Shown: positions 34,714-44,053, counted from the stretch's first letter. The stretch is 64,000 nt of DNA from Roseiarcus sp963732155 (GCA_963732155.1 CAVSYB010000006.1:618816-682815); one strand, 5' to 3'. Numbers and translations are program-made. The notes: generated by a model from the letters alone, not told the origin.

Positions 34714-34898
34714 GGGTTCCCTTTTCGGATGCGAGGGCAAAACGCCGGGCGGAGCGAATGGTGTACGCCCGCGAAGTCATCGCGGTCAGTCGCTGATCGC
34801 CCTGACTGCGCCACTGATGAAGCGAACAAGGCATCATTGCAACCGCTGAAATTATGTTAGTATCCATCGGCCCCAGCGATGGAAAACCGAGACGCCCG

Positions 34899-35945
34899 AT
34901 GATCGATCCTCTTACGCTCGACCAGATGAGAATTTTTGTCGCCGTTGCGGAGACCGGCAGCTTTTCGGCGGCGGCGCGCCGGCTGGGGCGGGTGCAATCG
35001 GCGGTCAGTCAGGCGATGAACACGCTGGAACAGGTGCTCGGCGTGCCGCTGTTCGATCGGGCGGGCAAGACGCCGAGCCTCACCGCCGCCGGCAGGGTTC
35101 TTCTCAAGGATGCGCGACGGTTGATCGACGGCGCCCGCGCCCTGAGAACCCGGGCCTCAAGCATCCTCGCCGATGTCGAGCCCGAATTGACGCTGGCGGT
35201 CGACGCCACCTTTCCCAACGACCTCCTGATGGCGAGCCTGAAGGCGCTGCGCCTCGAATTTCCGCTGCTGCCGGTTTCGGTTTTCACCGAGGGCCTGGGC
35301 GGCGCCGAGCAACGCCTTCGCGACGGCGTGGTGGGCTTTGCGATCTATCCGATCGCGGCGACCGGCGCGCGCGACCTCACGGCGAATTTCCTGACCGAGA
35401 TCCCGACGATTCCGGTGGTGGCGATCGACCATCCGCTGGCCCGCGAACCCTCGCCAATCCAGCGCGAAACGCTCGAGCCGCAAGTCCAGTTGGTGCTGAC
35501 CGACCGCACGCCGCTGACCCAGCACCTCATCGGCGGGGTGGTCAGCCATCACGTCTGGCGCTTCGCCGATCTGGCGACGCGGCTCGAATTTCTTCTCGCC
35601 GGTTTTGGCTGGTGCAACATGCCGGTGCACATGGTCGCCGACCACATCGCCGCCGGCCGGCTGAAGCGGCTGGAGACCGCCGAGCGCGACGACATCCGCT
35701 TCCGCGTCCACGTCGTGCATGAGCGGGGCCGCGAGATCGGCCGCGCCGGGCGCTGGCTGATCGCCGATCTGCGCGAACGGCTCAGCGGACCGGCCTGCGC
35801 GAGCGAGCGCCAACGCTTCGAGGGCGAAGGCCTGATCAGCGACCTTCACCCGGCCGGAGACGAGGCCGCCGCGAACGCCGACGGCGCCCCGCGCGCCGCG
35901 CCGGTCACGATCGAGGGCGCGCTCCACGCTTCCGAGGATCGATAG
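34899..35945 (+). CDS. LysR-family transcriptional regulator
   Basis: The 348-residue protein starts with a LysR helix-turn-helix (LDQMRIFVAVAETGSFSAAA, RRLGRVQSAVSQAMNTLEQV, GVPLFDRAGKTPSLTAAGRV) followed by a periplasmic-binding-like effector domain. It is about 45 residues longer than usual at the C terminus, with an Ala/Glu/Asp-rich tail. It is divergent from the FMN reductase, which is its likely target. A hairpin with a T run follows at 35959. Confidence 0.92.
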   Translation: MIDPLTLDQMRIFVAVAETGSFSAAARRLGRVQSAVSQAMNTLEQVLGVPLFDRAGKTPSLTAAGRVLLKDARRLIDGARALRTRASSILADVEPELTLAVDATFPNDLLMASLKALRLEFPLLPVSVFTEGLGGAEQRLRDGVVGFAIYPIAATGARDLTANFLTEIPTIPVVAIDHPLAREPSPIQRETLEPQVQLVLTDRTPLTQHLIGGVVSHHVWRFADLATRLEFLLAGFGWCNMPVHMVADHIAAGRLKRLETAERDDIRFRVHVVHERGREIGRAGRWLIADLRERLSGPACASERQRFEGEGLISDLHPAGDEAAANADGAPRAAPVTIEGALHASEDR

Positions 35946-35958
35946 CACAGTTGGAAGC

Positions 35959-35991
35959 GTCCGCGCGAAGCAACTCCCGCGCGGACTTTTT
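35959..35991 (+). terminator. Rho-independent terminator after the LysR gene
   Basis: GTCCGCGCG at 35959-35967 pairs perfectly with CGCGCGGAC at 35978-35986, giving a 9-bp GC-rich stem with a 10-base loop and a run of five T. It lies 13 bases after the stop. The opposite direction lacks a T run, so it serves the plus strand. Confidence 0.85.
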
Positions 35992-36016
35992 CTTGTGAGA
36001 CGCCGGCGAGCGGGGG

Positions 36017-37774
36017 CTACTCGCCCTTCTTGGTCTTTTCGCCCTTGTCGCGCGCCTTCAGTGCGGCGCCCAGAATGTCGCCCAGCGAAGCGCCGGAATC
36101 GGCCGACCCGTATTGGGCGATCGCTTCCTTCTCCTCGGCGACTTCGAGCGCCTTGATCGACACCGCGATCTTACGGGCGCGCCGGTCGAACTGCGTGATG
36201 CGCGCGTCGACCTTTTCGCCGACCGCAAATCGTTCGGGGCGTTGGTCGCCGCGGTCGCGGGCCAGTTCAGAGCGCTTGATGAAGGCGGTGAGGTCGGAGC
36301 CGGCGATCTTGACCTCGATGCCGCCGTCCTTGACCTCGATCACTTCGCACGTCACCACCAAGCCCTTGCGCAATTCGCCGCCGCCTGCATCGCCGCCTTC
36401 TTCGGTCGGCTTCTTGGCGGCGAAAGGATCCGTCCCAAGCTGCTTAACGCCCAGAGAGATGCGCTCCTTCTCCATGTCGACATCGAGCACTTTGGCGCGC
36501 ACCATGTCGCCCTTCTTGTAGTCCTCGATAACCTGTTCGCCGGGCCGATTCCAGTCGAGGTCGGAGAGGTGGACCATGCCGTCGACATCGCCGTCGAGGC
36601 CTATGAACAGACCGAACTCGGTCTTGTTCTTGACTTCGCCCTCGACTTCGGAGCCGATCGGATGCTTCTCGGCGAACGCCTCCCAGGGATTTTGCAAGGT
36701 CTGCTTCAGGCCAAGCGAAATACGGCGCTTCGCCGAGTCGACCTCCAACACTTGAACGTCGACTTCCTGGCTCGTCGCGATGATCTTGCCGGGGTGAACG
36801 TTCTTCTTGGTCCACGACATTTCCGAGACGTGGATAAGCCCCTCGATGCCCGGCTCAAGTTCAACGAACGCGCCATAGTCGGTGATGTTGGTCACGCGGC
36901 CCTTGAGACGCATGCCGACCTTGTATTTGCTCTCGATCGCCGCCCACGGATCCTCGAGCAATTGCTTCATGCCGAGCGAGATGCGGTGCGTTTCGTGGTT
37001 GATCTTGATGATCTTGACCTTGACGGTCTGGCCGATCGACAGAACCTCGGTCGGATGGTTGACGCGGCGCCATGCGATGTCGGTGACATGCAGCAGGCCG
37101 TCGATGCCGCCGAGATCGACGAACGCGCCGTAGTCGGTGATGTTCTTGACGGTGCCGTCGATCACCTGGCCTTCGGCGAGATTGGCGACGATCTCATGGC
37201 GCTGCTCGGCGCGGCTCTCTTCGAGAACGGTGCGGCGGGACACCACGATATTGCCGCGGCGGCGATCCATTTTCAGGATCTGGAACGGCTGCGGCACATT
37301 CATCAGCGGCGCGACGTCGCGCACCGGGCGGATGTCGACCTGGCTGCGCGGCAGGAAGGCGACCGCGCCGTCGAGATCGACGGTGAAGCCGCCCTTCACC
37401 TGATTGAAGATGACGCCGTCGACCTTCTCGTTCTTCTCGAAGGCCTGCTCGAGCTTGACCCAGCTCTCTTCGCGGCGCGCTTTGTCGCGCGAAATCACCG
37501 CTTCGCCGAGCGCGTTTTCGATGCGCTCGAGATAGACCTCGACTTCGTCGCCGACCGCGGGCGCGGGATCGCGGCCGTGATTGGTGAATTCCTTAAGGGC
37601 GACCCGCCCTTCGGTCTTCAGACCGCAATCGATGATCGCCATGTCTTTTTCGATGGCGACGACCCGACCCTTGACGACGGAGCCCTCAAAGGCCTCATCC
37701 TCGCCATAGGTTTCGTTCAACAAGGCGGAAAAGTCCTCGCGCGAGGGCGCGTAGGAATTGGCGGTTACGGACAT
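36017..37774 (-). CDS. rpsA: 30S ribosomal protein S1
   Basis: The 585-residue protein has six S1 RNA-binding repeats, the normal number for proteobacterial S1. Repeats three and four carry the clearest form (VKNITDYGAFVDLGGIDGLL, VTNITDYGAFVELEPGIEGL), each ending with a RISLGMKQ/RISLGLKQ-type strand. It begins MSVTANSYAPSREDFSALLN, as in other alphaproteobacteria. It binds mRNA on the ribosome. AGGAGAAAGA lies directly before the ATG. The usual cmk neighbour is not present here. Confidence 0.97.
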   Translation of the reverse strand: MSVTANSYAPSREDFSALLNETYGEDEAFEGSVVKGRVVAIEKDMAIIDCGLKTEGRVALKEFTNHGRDPAPAVGDEVEVYLERIENALGEAVISRDKARREESWVKLEQAFEKNEKVDGVIFNQVKGGFTVDLDGAVAFLPRSQVDIRPVRDVAPLMNVPQPFQILKMDRRRGNIVVSRRTVLEESRAEQRHEIVANLAEGQVIDGTVKNITDYGAFVDLGGIDGLLHVTDIAWRRVNHPTEVLSIGQTVKVKIIKINHETHRISLGMKQLLEDPWAAIESKYKVGMRLKGRVTNITDYGAFVELEPGIEGLIHVSEMSWTKKNVHPGKIIATSQEVDVQVLEVDSAKRRISLGLKQTLQNPWEAFAEKHPIGSEVEGEVKNKTEFGLFIGLDGDVDGMVHLSDLDWNRPGEQVIEDYKKGDMVRAKVLDVDMEKERISLGVKQLGTDPFAAKKPTEEGGDAGGGELRKGLVVTCEVIEVKDGGIEVKIAGSDLTAFIKRSELARDRGDQRPERFAVGEKVDARITQFDRRARKIAVSIKALEVAEEKEAIAQYGSADSGASLGDILGAALKARDKGEKTKKGE

Positions 37775-38094
37775 TCTTTCTCCTGAGGAGCCCGGTGGGG
37801 CGGCGCCGGCGGGTTGGCGTTAATGGGCGCTCCCTTCGCCGGATGGAGCCGCGCGTTGCGACCCAACACCGCCAACAGGCGGGCCGGCGCTTGGACCGGC
37901 GACGAGAGCAAGGGCTTTGCGACTGGCCCGAAAGCCGAGCGCGCCGTTCATATAGGAATATTCCGGGCAAAGGGCAAGAAATGTATCGCGGCGGCTTCGG
38001 CCCGCCTCTCGCAAAATCCTCCGTTTGGCTTTATAGCCCCATCCCGACACCGTCGCCCGGGCCGGCGCGAACGGCCCCGCCTAAAGGAGCTTCC
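37775..38094. other. Divergent intergenic region between rpsA and the parvulin gene
   Basis: I see no gene in these 320 bases. The region must hold the rpsA promoter and leader on one strand and the start signals of the parvulin gene on the other (AAAGGAG before its ATG). No clear autoregulatory S1 leader structure can be assigned by eye. Confidence 0.5.
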
Positions 38095-38976
38095 ATGATT
38101 CTGTTCGACAATGCGACGCGCCGCCGGCGCGCCCTCGCCGCCGCCCTCGCGCTTGGCGCGACTTTCGCGTTCGCCGGCGCCGCCGCGGCCGAGCCCAAGG
38201 TCCTCGCCAAGATCGACGGCGTCCCGGTGACCGAGGACGACTTCAACGACGCGATGGAGGACATCGGACCTGGCCTGCCGCAAAAGCTCGACGGGCCGGC
38301 GCGCCAGCGCTATGTGCTCGACTATCTCATCGACATGAAGCTGGTCGCCAGACAGGCCGCCGCCGACAAGATGGACGCCGGTCCGGCCTTCGCGCGACGG
38401 ATGGCCTATTATCACGACAAGCTGGCGATGGAGGCGTTGCTCAGCGATATCGCGGCCAAGGCGGCCACCGACGAAGCCGAACACAAGGCTTATGACGAAG
38501 CCGCCAAGGCGCAGCCTCCCGTCCCGGAGATCCACGCCCGCCACATCCTTCTGCCGACGGAGGACGAGGCCAAGGCCGCGCTGGCGCGGATCAAGAACGG
38601 TGAGGATTTCGCCAAGGTCGCGACCGAACTTTCCAAGGATCCGGGCGGCGAGGGCGGCGATCTCGGCTGGTTCACCAGGGAGCGAATGGTGCCCGAATTC
38701 GCCGACGCCGCGTTCAAGCTGGAGCCCGGCCAGGTGTCCGATCCGGTCAAGAGCCAGTTCGGCTGGCACATCATCAAGGTCGAGGAAAAGCGCATGAAGA
38801 CCTTCCCGAGCTTCGAGCAGGTCAAGGATCAGGCGGCGCGCTATGTCGTGCAAAAGGCGCAGGCCGAATTGATCACCAAGCTGCACGAAGGGGCGAAGAT
38901 CGAGCGCACCGAGCCCGAGCCCAAGCCGGCGGGGCCCGCCGACGCCGGCAAACCCGCCGACGCGAAGACCCCGTAA
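38095..38976 (+). CDS. Periplasmic peptidyl-prolyl isomerase (parvulin type, PpiC/SurA-like)
   Basis: The 293-residue protein has a signal peptide (RRRRALAAALALGATFAFAG, cut near AAAAE), an N-terminal SurA-like helical part (IDGVPVTEDDFNDAMEDIGP) and one parvulin domain at about residues 145-240: EIHARHILLPTEDEAKAALA, DFAKVATELSKDPGGEGGDL, GWFTRERMVPEFADAAFKL and FGWHIIKVEEKR. It would help fold outer-membrane proteins in the periplasm. The C terminus is Pro/Ala/Lys-rich. AAAGGAG lies five bases upstream. The argJ gene follows 67 bases later. Confidence 0.92.
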   Translation: MILFDNATRRRRALAAALALGATFAFAGAAAAEPKVLAKIDGVPVTEDDFNDAMEDIGPGLPQKLDGPARQRYVLDYLIDMKLVARQAAADKMDAGPAFARRMAYYHDKLAMEALLSDIAAKAATDEAEHKAYDEAAKAQPPVPEIHARHILLPTEDEAKAALARIKNGEDFAKVATELSKDPGGEGGDLGWFTRERMVPEFADAAFKLEPGQVSDPVKSQFGWHIIKVEEKRMKTFPSFEQVKDQAARYVVQKAQAELITKLHEGAKIERTEPEPKPAGPADAGKPADAKTP

Positions 38977-39043
38977 GTCTCGCCGCGGGGAAGGCGACGA
39001 GCCTTTTTCGCGGTCCTTCGGCTCAGCTCCCGGAATTCTCGCC

Positions 39044-40292
39044 ATGGCCGCTCCCGCCCCGCTGTCGCCGCTGGCGCCCAGGAAATACCCGACCCTGCCG
39101 CCGGTCGAGGGCGTGCGCTTTGCGACCGCCGCGGCGGGGGTGCGCTACGCCGGACGCACCGATGTGATGCTGGCCCTGTTTGACGGGCCGGCGACCGTCG
39201 CGGGCGTTTTCACCCGCTCCAAATGTCCTTCGGCGCCCGTCGACTGGTGCCGCGCGAACCTGCCGCAGGGCCAGGCGCGCGCGCTGATCGTCAATTCGGG
39301 CAACGCCAACGCCTTCACCGGCGGCGCCGGCGCCGAAGCGGTCGCGCAGGTCGCGCAGGTCGCGAGCCACAGCCTCGGGGCCGCCGCCGCGCAGATTTTC
39401 ATGGCCTCGACCGGCGTGATCGGCGAACCGCTCGACGCCGGCAAGATCGCCGGCGTGCTCGATCGAACTCGGCGCCGAGGCCAGACCCGACGGCCTGATG
39501 GACGCGGCGCGGGCGATCATGACGACCGACACGTTTCCGAAAGTCGCCACCGCCCGGGTCAAGATCGGCGAGGCGGAAGTCGTCGTCAACGGCGTCGCCA
39601 AAGGCGCCGGGATGATCGCGCCCGACATGGCGACCATGCTCGCTTTCGTGTTCACCGACGCTTCGATCGCCGCCCCGGCGCTGCAGGCGCTGCTCGCCAA
39701 ATCGGTCGCCCGGTCGTTCAACTGCATCACCGTCGACAGCGACACCTCGACCTCCGACACGCTGATGGCGTTCGCCACCGGCGCCGCCGAACGGCGCGGC
39801 GCGCCGGCGATTGTCGACCCCGCCGATCCGCGCCTTGGCGCATTCCGGCGGGCGTTCGACAAACTGCTGCTCGACCTCGCCCAGCAGGTCGTGCGCGACG
39901 GCGAGGGGGCGAGAAAGTTCATTGAAATCAAGGTCGAAGGCGCCAAATCCCGGAAGGCGGCCAAGCGCATCGCGATGGCGATCGCCAATTCGCCGCTGGT
40001 CAAGACCGCGGCGGCGGGCGAGGACGCCAACTGGGGCCGCATCGTGATGGCGGTCGGCAAGGCCGGCGAGCAGGCCGAGCGCGACAGGCTCGACATCCAT
40101 TTCGGCAAAATCCGGGTCGCGCACAACGGGTTGCGCGACCCCGCCTACAGCGAGGCCGAGGCCTCGGCCTACATGAAGCGCCGCAAGATCGACATCCGGG
40201 TGAATGTCGGCGTCGGCAGCGCGACCGCCAGGGTGTGGACCTGCGATCTGACCAAGGATTATGTCGCGATCAACGGCGACTATCGCTCATGA
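39044..40292 (+). pseudogene. argJ: Glutamate N-acetyltransferase/amino-acid acetyltransferase ArgJ, frameshifted
   Basis: ArgJ moves acetyl between ornithine and glutamate in arginine synthesis. The first 140 codons read as a normal N terminus (GVRFATAAAGVRYAGRTDVM, ALIVNSGNANAFTGGAG, QIFMASTGVIGEPLDAGKIA). At 39464 one extra C appears: removing it joins GVLD to ELGAEARPDGLMDAARAIMT, the normal continuation. The rest is intact, including the self-cleavage region KGAGMIAPDMATMLAFV and the end WTCDLTKDYVAINGDYRS. Without correction the protein stops early and the remainder could only start at ATG 39498. It may be a sequencing or assembly indel, since both parts are otherwise perfectly preserved. 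Confidence 0.88.
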
Positions 40293-41047
40293 CAGAAATT
40301 TGGATGGTCCTCGTTTGACGCCAAAAAACACCGCCGCGACCGGATTGCGCGTCAACGCCCCATTGAAAAACCTCGATAATTTTTTCGCGTTTGCAAATTT
40401 TTCCAAAACTATTTTTGGTCGAATTGGGGAATTTCAGAAGGTTAGGGGCGAAAAAATTTGGAAATCGCGTTTTTTGAATGTCCTGGCTGATGGCGGGCGG
40501 CGACGCGCCTCGATTTCGGCGGCGTGTTTTCGACCCTAACACGACTTTAGGTTTTCAGAAAGCGTTTGTCGAGGCGCCGGGCGACAGACCCGGAGTTTCC
40601 CGCGCGCCAAGGCGCCGGCGAGCCGGCGGGGCCGACGGCGGGCCAGCGGACAGCGATCGAGGCGAGGCGGAGCCGCCCCCGACCCGCTTGGTCGTTGCGC
40701 ACGCGCGATCGCGGCGATGGCCGACGCCTCAGGCGAAGGGCAAACAGCGACGATCCCTAACCGGCCCGAAAATGACCCGTTCGACACGGGTGTGGCGCCC
40801 TTGCAACGCGGGCGGCGCGCGAAATCGACCCGGAATTTCGTCCGGAATCAGCCAAGATTCGCCGCCCGCCGGCGTCTTCGGCCCGGGCCGCGAATAAAGA
40901 CATCAACATGCCTCCATGCGGATTCCGCCCTGCGCCACACCCGCCGTCCCGGCGATCTGTTCGCGGCGCTCGCCATGACATGCCGCGGCGTGAAACTGAC
41001 GCGGCGCGATAACCACCGGCCGCCGCCGCGCAAGAGGGACCCACGCC
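40293..41047. other. Intergenic region between argJ and mutT with a dispersed repeat
   Basis: I see no supportable gene in these 755 bases. The first 200 bases are AT-rich and contain the second copy of the palindromic repeat (40390-40475). The remainder is GC-rich without recognisable protein similarity in any frame. The mutT start signals (GAGGGA) lie at the right edge. Confidence 0.6.
40390..40475 (-). repeat. Dispersed AT-rich palindromic repeat, copy 2
   Basis: This is the inverted partner of 24787-24871, about 91 % identical. It keeps the hairpin (CCAAAACTATTTTTGG on this strand) and end repeats (TTTGCAAATTTTTCC and GCGAAAAAATTTGGAAA). It lies about 100 bases after argJ. Relative to the gene just upstream of it (argJ here, pepF for copy 1), both copies have the same orientation. 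Confidence 0.8.
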
Positions 41048-41452
41048 GTGAAACTGCTTCTCGTCGTCGCCGCCGCGCTGATCGACGCCGACGATCGCAT
41101 ATTGATCGCCCGGCGCCCCAAGGGCAAGGCGCTCGCCGATCTCTGGGAATTCCCCGGCGGCAAGATCGACGACGGCGAGCGCCCGGAACAGGCGCTGATC
41201 CGTGAACTCGCCGAGGAGCTCGGGATCGTCGTCAGGCAAGCCTGCCTCGCGCCGCTGACCTTCGCCAGCCACGCCTATGACGATTTTCATCTGCTGATGC
41301 CGCTCTACGTCTGTCGCCGCTGGGAAGGTTTTGTCACCGCGCGCGAAGGCCAGGCGCTGAAATGGGTGCGCGCCGGGGAGTTGCGCAACTATCCCATGCC
41401 GCCGGCCGACGCGCCGCTGATCCCGCCGCTGGTGGAGTTGCTGGGGGGGTGA
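41048..41452 (+). CDS. mutT: 8-oxo-dGTP diphosphatase (MutT, Nudix family)
   Basis: The 134-residue protein has a complete Nudix box, GGKIDDGERPEQALIRELAE then ELGI, matching G-x5-E-x7-R-E-x-x-E-E-x-G. Surrounding signature parts are ILIARRPKGKALADLWEFPG and HLLMPLYVCRRWEG. It hydrolyses oxidised dGTP to prevent mutation. The start is GTG with GAGGGA about eight bases upstream. It follows argJ on the same strand, as is common in Rhizobiales, but about 750 bases away. Confidence 0.92.
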   Translation: MKLLLVVAAALIDADDRILIARRPKGKALADLWEFPGGKIDDGERPEQALIRELAEELGIVVRQACLAPLTFASHAYDDFHLLMPLYVCRRWEGFVTAREGQALKWVRAGELRNYPMPPADAPLIPPLVELLGG

Positions 41453-41680
41453 GGGGTCTGACGATATCCTCATGTCGGACCACGCGACGATCGAACGTGG
41501 CGATCGGCTCTCAAGCTCCACTCGGTCGACAGGCATCCTCAAAGCGAATGCGACAAGGACAAGAGCAAATGCGGGGCAGCCGGCGATTGATCGCAATTCC
41601 TGATCGATCTCGTTAACTGCCTCGATCGTTTTTCTCCGCAGCTTTCCATTGTCCCCAGGGATTCAAAGTATAATCCCTCG

Positions 41681-42241
41681 ATGTTCTCGCATCGTCCCAC
41701 ACGCGGGCGCACGTCCTTCTTCGCAGAGTTGCGCTATTTGCTCTGGACACCGCTCCATGCGTTTTGTGGGCCGAAAAAGCTCGTTTCGACATGCGAGCGC
41801 TTGTTCCGCGCGCTGACGGTTATGTTGATTTCCCTTGCCATTCCCGCCTATTTGGTCAAACTAGCCTATCCGAAATTAACAGACGATATAGATATATACG
41901 CGTATGCCTTAGTGTTAATCATGATTACTTTAGCAATATTGGTAAAATTACTGGAACGCCTTCATCTGATTTCAAAATGTTCAGATGAAAAGGAGCGTGA
42001 ATCCCACTCGCCTTTTATGCCTCCGCTGCCTAAACAAATCCCCATTGTTGAACAATTGACGCCTACGTGTGTCACAGCGGAATCCATTTCCAGCATTTCT
42101 TCGGGCGTACCGCCGAACTCTGAATCTCCGCTTGAACCACCGCCCTTTAATTTCGCCCTCAAGGGCGGCGTCATCCGATCGAAAGGGAACGGGAACCCGC
42201 TCGTTGGGATGTGGGAGATCGTTCAAAAGCCAACAGAATGA
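41681..42241 (+). CDS. Hypothetical membrane protein with atypical base composition
   Basis: The 186-residue protein has two hydrophobic helices close together (FRALTVMLISLAIPAYLVKL and IYAYALVLIMITLAILVKLL) followed by a polar, Ser/Pro-rich tail of about 90 residues. I recognise no family. Its codons are much less GC-rich than those of its neighbours (for example ata gat ata tat, tta gca ata), which suggests recent transfer. It stands alone between mutT and a secreted-protein gene. Confidence 0.6.
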   Translation: MFSHRPTRGRTSFFAELRYLLWTPLHAFCGPKKLVSTCERLFRALTVMLISLAIPAYLVKLAYPKLTDDIDIYAYALVLIMITLAILVKLLERLHLISKCSDEKERESHSPFMPPLPKQIPIVEQLTPTCVTAESISSISSGVPPNSESPLEPPPFNFALKGGVIRSKGNGNPLVGMWEIVQKPTE

Positions 42242-42394
42242 CTTGGCTTATTTTTGCTGCAATGTGACCGCGATGCGGGGATTAGGCGCCGTTCTCTACC
42301 CTGGGCTCGCTTCGTCTCCCTTTCGACGAGGCCGACGCCTCTCAAAGCTCTGGTTTTTGACGCGCCGTTCAGCGTTGCGAACGCGTCCAACTCC

Positions 42395-42901
42395 TCAATA
42401 AGCCTTGCAGGTCGCCGACACCGTGCGGATTTCCGGGCAGTTTTCGAAATTGCGCCCGTTGTAGAGGGTGTAGACGGTTTCTCCGCGATGCAGCTTCACG
42501 TCCACCGACAGATTGCAGGACTGCTGATCGGCGACGAAATCCAGAAAGATGTCGTTGTGGGGCTGGCGCCAGATGGCGCGCAGGCTGTGCGGGCCGGTGA
42601 CGCGCAGCTCCCCTGTGCCGCCGGCGGTCGCGGTCGGCTTGCCGCCGAGCCGGCCGTCCCAGCGCGCGACGCCGGTGGGGATGCCCAGGCCCGAGATCGT
42701 CAATTCCATCGAGGTCGAGCGATCGGGCATCAGCGACACGTCCCCCTCCACCTGCGCCGGCCAATTGCGGATCGGGAACAGAACGGTGGGCCCATCGCAA
42801 CCGATGCGAATCTGCCAGTCGATCTTGAAGTGCATGCCATCGCCAAGCGCCGAGGGCGCGGCGAGAAGGCAGAGGCTGGCGGCCAGCACGAAAGATTTCA
42901 T
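42395..42901 (-). CDS. Secreted hypothetical protein
   Basis: The 168-residue protein has a clear signal peptide (MKSFVLAASLCLLAAPSALG). The mature part has three or four cysteines (IGCDGPTV, QQSCNLSVDV, ENCPEIRTV, ATCKAY) that could form disulfides, and a beta-rich pattern around SMELTISGLGIPTGVARWDG. I do not recognise a family. It stands alone, downstream of yacG on the same strand. Confidence 0.7.
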   Translation of the reverse strand: MKSFVLAASLCLLAAPSALGDGMHFKIDWQIRIGCDGPTVLFPIRNWPAQVEGDVSLMPDRSTSMELTISGLGIPTGVARWDGRLGGKPTATAGGTGELRVTGPHSLRAIWRQPHNDIFLDFVADQQSCNLSVDVKLHRGETVYTLYNGRNFENCPEIRTVSATCKAY

Positions 42902-42932
42902 GTCCGCAATTTAACGCGCGGCGGGACGCGCG

Positions 42933-43166
42933 TCACTCCTCCTGGTCCCTGCCGCCCTCCCCAGGCTCGCCCTCCTCGCTCGCCGGGATCGCGTATTTGC
43001 CGTTCAGCCAGCGATAGAGGTCGACGTCGGCGCAGCGGGGCGAGCAGAACGGGTCGTATTTTTCGGCGCGCGGGCGTCCGCACACCGCGCAACGGCGAGG
43101 CTCGGCGGCGTCGCCGCGTTCATTGGCGGAAGGCGAAGATTTCGGCGGGCGAGGCGGCCGATTCAT
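42933..43166 (-). CDS. yacG: DNA gyrase inhibitor / zinc-binding protein YacG
   Basis: The 77-residue protein has the YacG four-cysteine zinc pattern: CAVCGRPRAEKYDPFCSPRC, followed by ADVDLYRWLNGKYAIPA, the conserved D-L-x-x-W-x-x-x-x-Y-x-I-P end. YacG binds the GyrB subunit in E. coli and inhibits gyrase. The start overlaps the maf stop, so the two are translationally coupled. Confidence 0.92.
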   Translation of the reverse strand: MNRPPRPPKSSPSANERGDAAEPRRCAVCGRPRAEKYDPFCSPRCADVDLYRWLNGKYAIPASEEGEPGEGGRDQEE

Positions 43167-43795
43167 GGCGTTTGCGCCCATTGGGCGTGCGGCGCCAGGC
43201 CCTCGCCGGCGAGCAAGGCGGCGGTCTCGGCGAGCGGCAGGCCGACGACGGCGGTGTAGGAGCCGATCAGGCGCACGACGAACGCGCCGGCGAGGCCCTG
43301 GATCGCATAGCCGCCCGCCTTGCCGCGCCATTCGCCGGAGGCGAGGTAGGCGTCGATCTCGTCGCGCGACAGGCGCTTGAAGCGCACGCGCGCCTCGACC
43401 AGACGCCGGCGAACCGTCCCGGCGGGCGTGACCAGCGTCACGGCGGTGTAGACGCGGTGCGCGCGCCCCGACAGAAGCCGCAGGCAGGCGGCGGCCTCGT
43501 CGGTGGTTTCGCAGTTGGGCAGCACGCGCCGCCCGACGCAGACGACGGTGTCGGCGGCCAGGATCAGGCAGCGGCCGAGCTCGGGGCGCTTCAACGCCAC
43601 GGCGGCGGCCCCCGCCGCCTTTTCCGCCGACAGCCGCTGGGCGAGCGCGCGCGGCGATTCGCTGCGCCGCGGCGTCTCGTCGATATCGGCGGGGATCACC
43701 GCGTCGGGATCGAGGCCGATTTGCGCGAGCAGGCCGAGGCGCCGGGGCGAGCCGGACGCCAGGACCAACGCGGGGCGCGGAGCGGCCTTCATCAT
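43163..43795 (-). CDS. maf: Maf-family nucleoside triphosphate pyrophosphatase
   Basis: The 210-residue protein shows the Maf signature: LVLASGSPRRLGLLAQIGLD at the N terminus, PADIDETPRRSESPRALAQR, LILAADTVVCVGRRVLPN, and GKAGGYAIQGLAGAFVVRLI with GSYTAVVGLPL at the end. Maf enzymes hydrolyse dTTP/UTP or modified NTPs. It lies between infA and yacG on the minus strand, the usual alphaproteobacterial order, with a 4-base overlap to yacG. Confidence 0.93.
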   Translation of the reverse strand: MMKAAPRPALVLASGSPRRLGLLAQIGLDPDAVIPADIDETPRRSESPRALAQRLSAEKAAGAAAVALKRPELGRCLILAADTVVCVGRRVLPNCETTDEAAACLRLLSGRAHRVYTAVTLVTPAGTVRRRLVEARVRFKRLSRDEIDAYLASGEWRGKAGGYAIQGLAGAFVVRLIGSYTAVVGLPLAETAALLAGEGLAPHAQWAQTP

Positions 43796-43834
43796 CGCAA
43801 ACGTCGCTTGCGCGCTGGCGGAGCCACGCCGGGA

Positions 43835-44053
43835 TTACTTGAAGCGGTAGGTGATGCGGCCCTTGGTCAGATCATAGGGCGTCATTTCGACCAGAACCTT
43901 GTCGCCGGCCAGCACGCGGATGCGGTTCTTGCGCATTTTGCCGGCGGTGTGGGCGATGATCTCGTGTTCGTTTTCGAGCTTCACGCGAAACGTCGCATTG
44001 GGCAACAGCTCGACGACGAAACCGGGAAATTCAAGCAATTCTTCTTTCGACAT
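43835..44053 (-). CDS. infA: Translation initiation factor IF-1
   Basis: The 72-residue protein is a full-length IF-1 (MSKEELLEFPGFVVELLPNA, TFRVKLENEHEIIAHTAGKM, RKNRIRVLAGDKVLVEMTPY, DLTKGRITYRFK). It binds the A site of the small ribosomal subunit during initiation. It is first in the infA-maf-yacG run on the minus strand. Confidence 0.97.
   Translation of the reverse strand: MSKEELLEFPGFVVELLPNATFRVKLENEHEIIAHTAGKMRKNRIRVLAGDKVLVEMTPYDLTKGRITYRFK

Noticed and set aside
36113..37786. Plus-strand frame of 557 codons
   Set aside because: It is antisense to rpsA and shows no recognisable domain.
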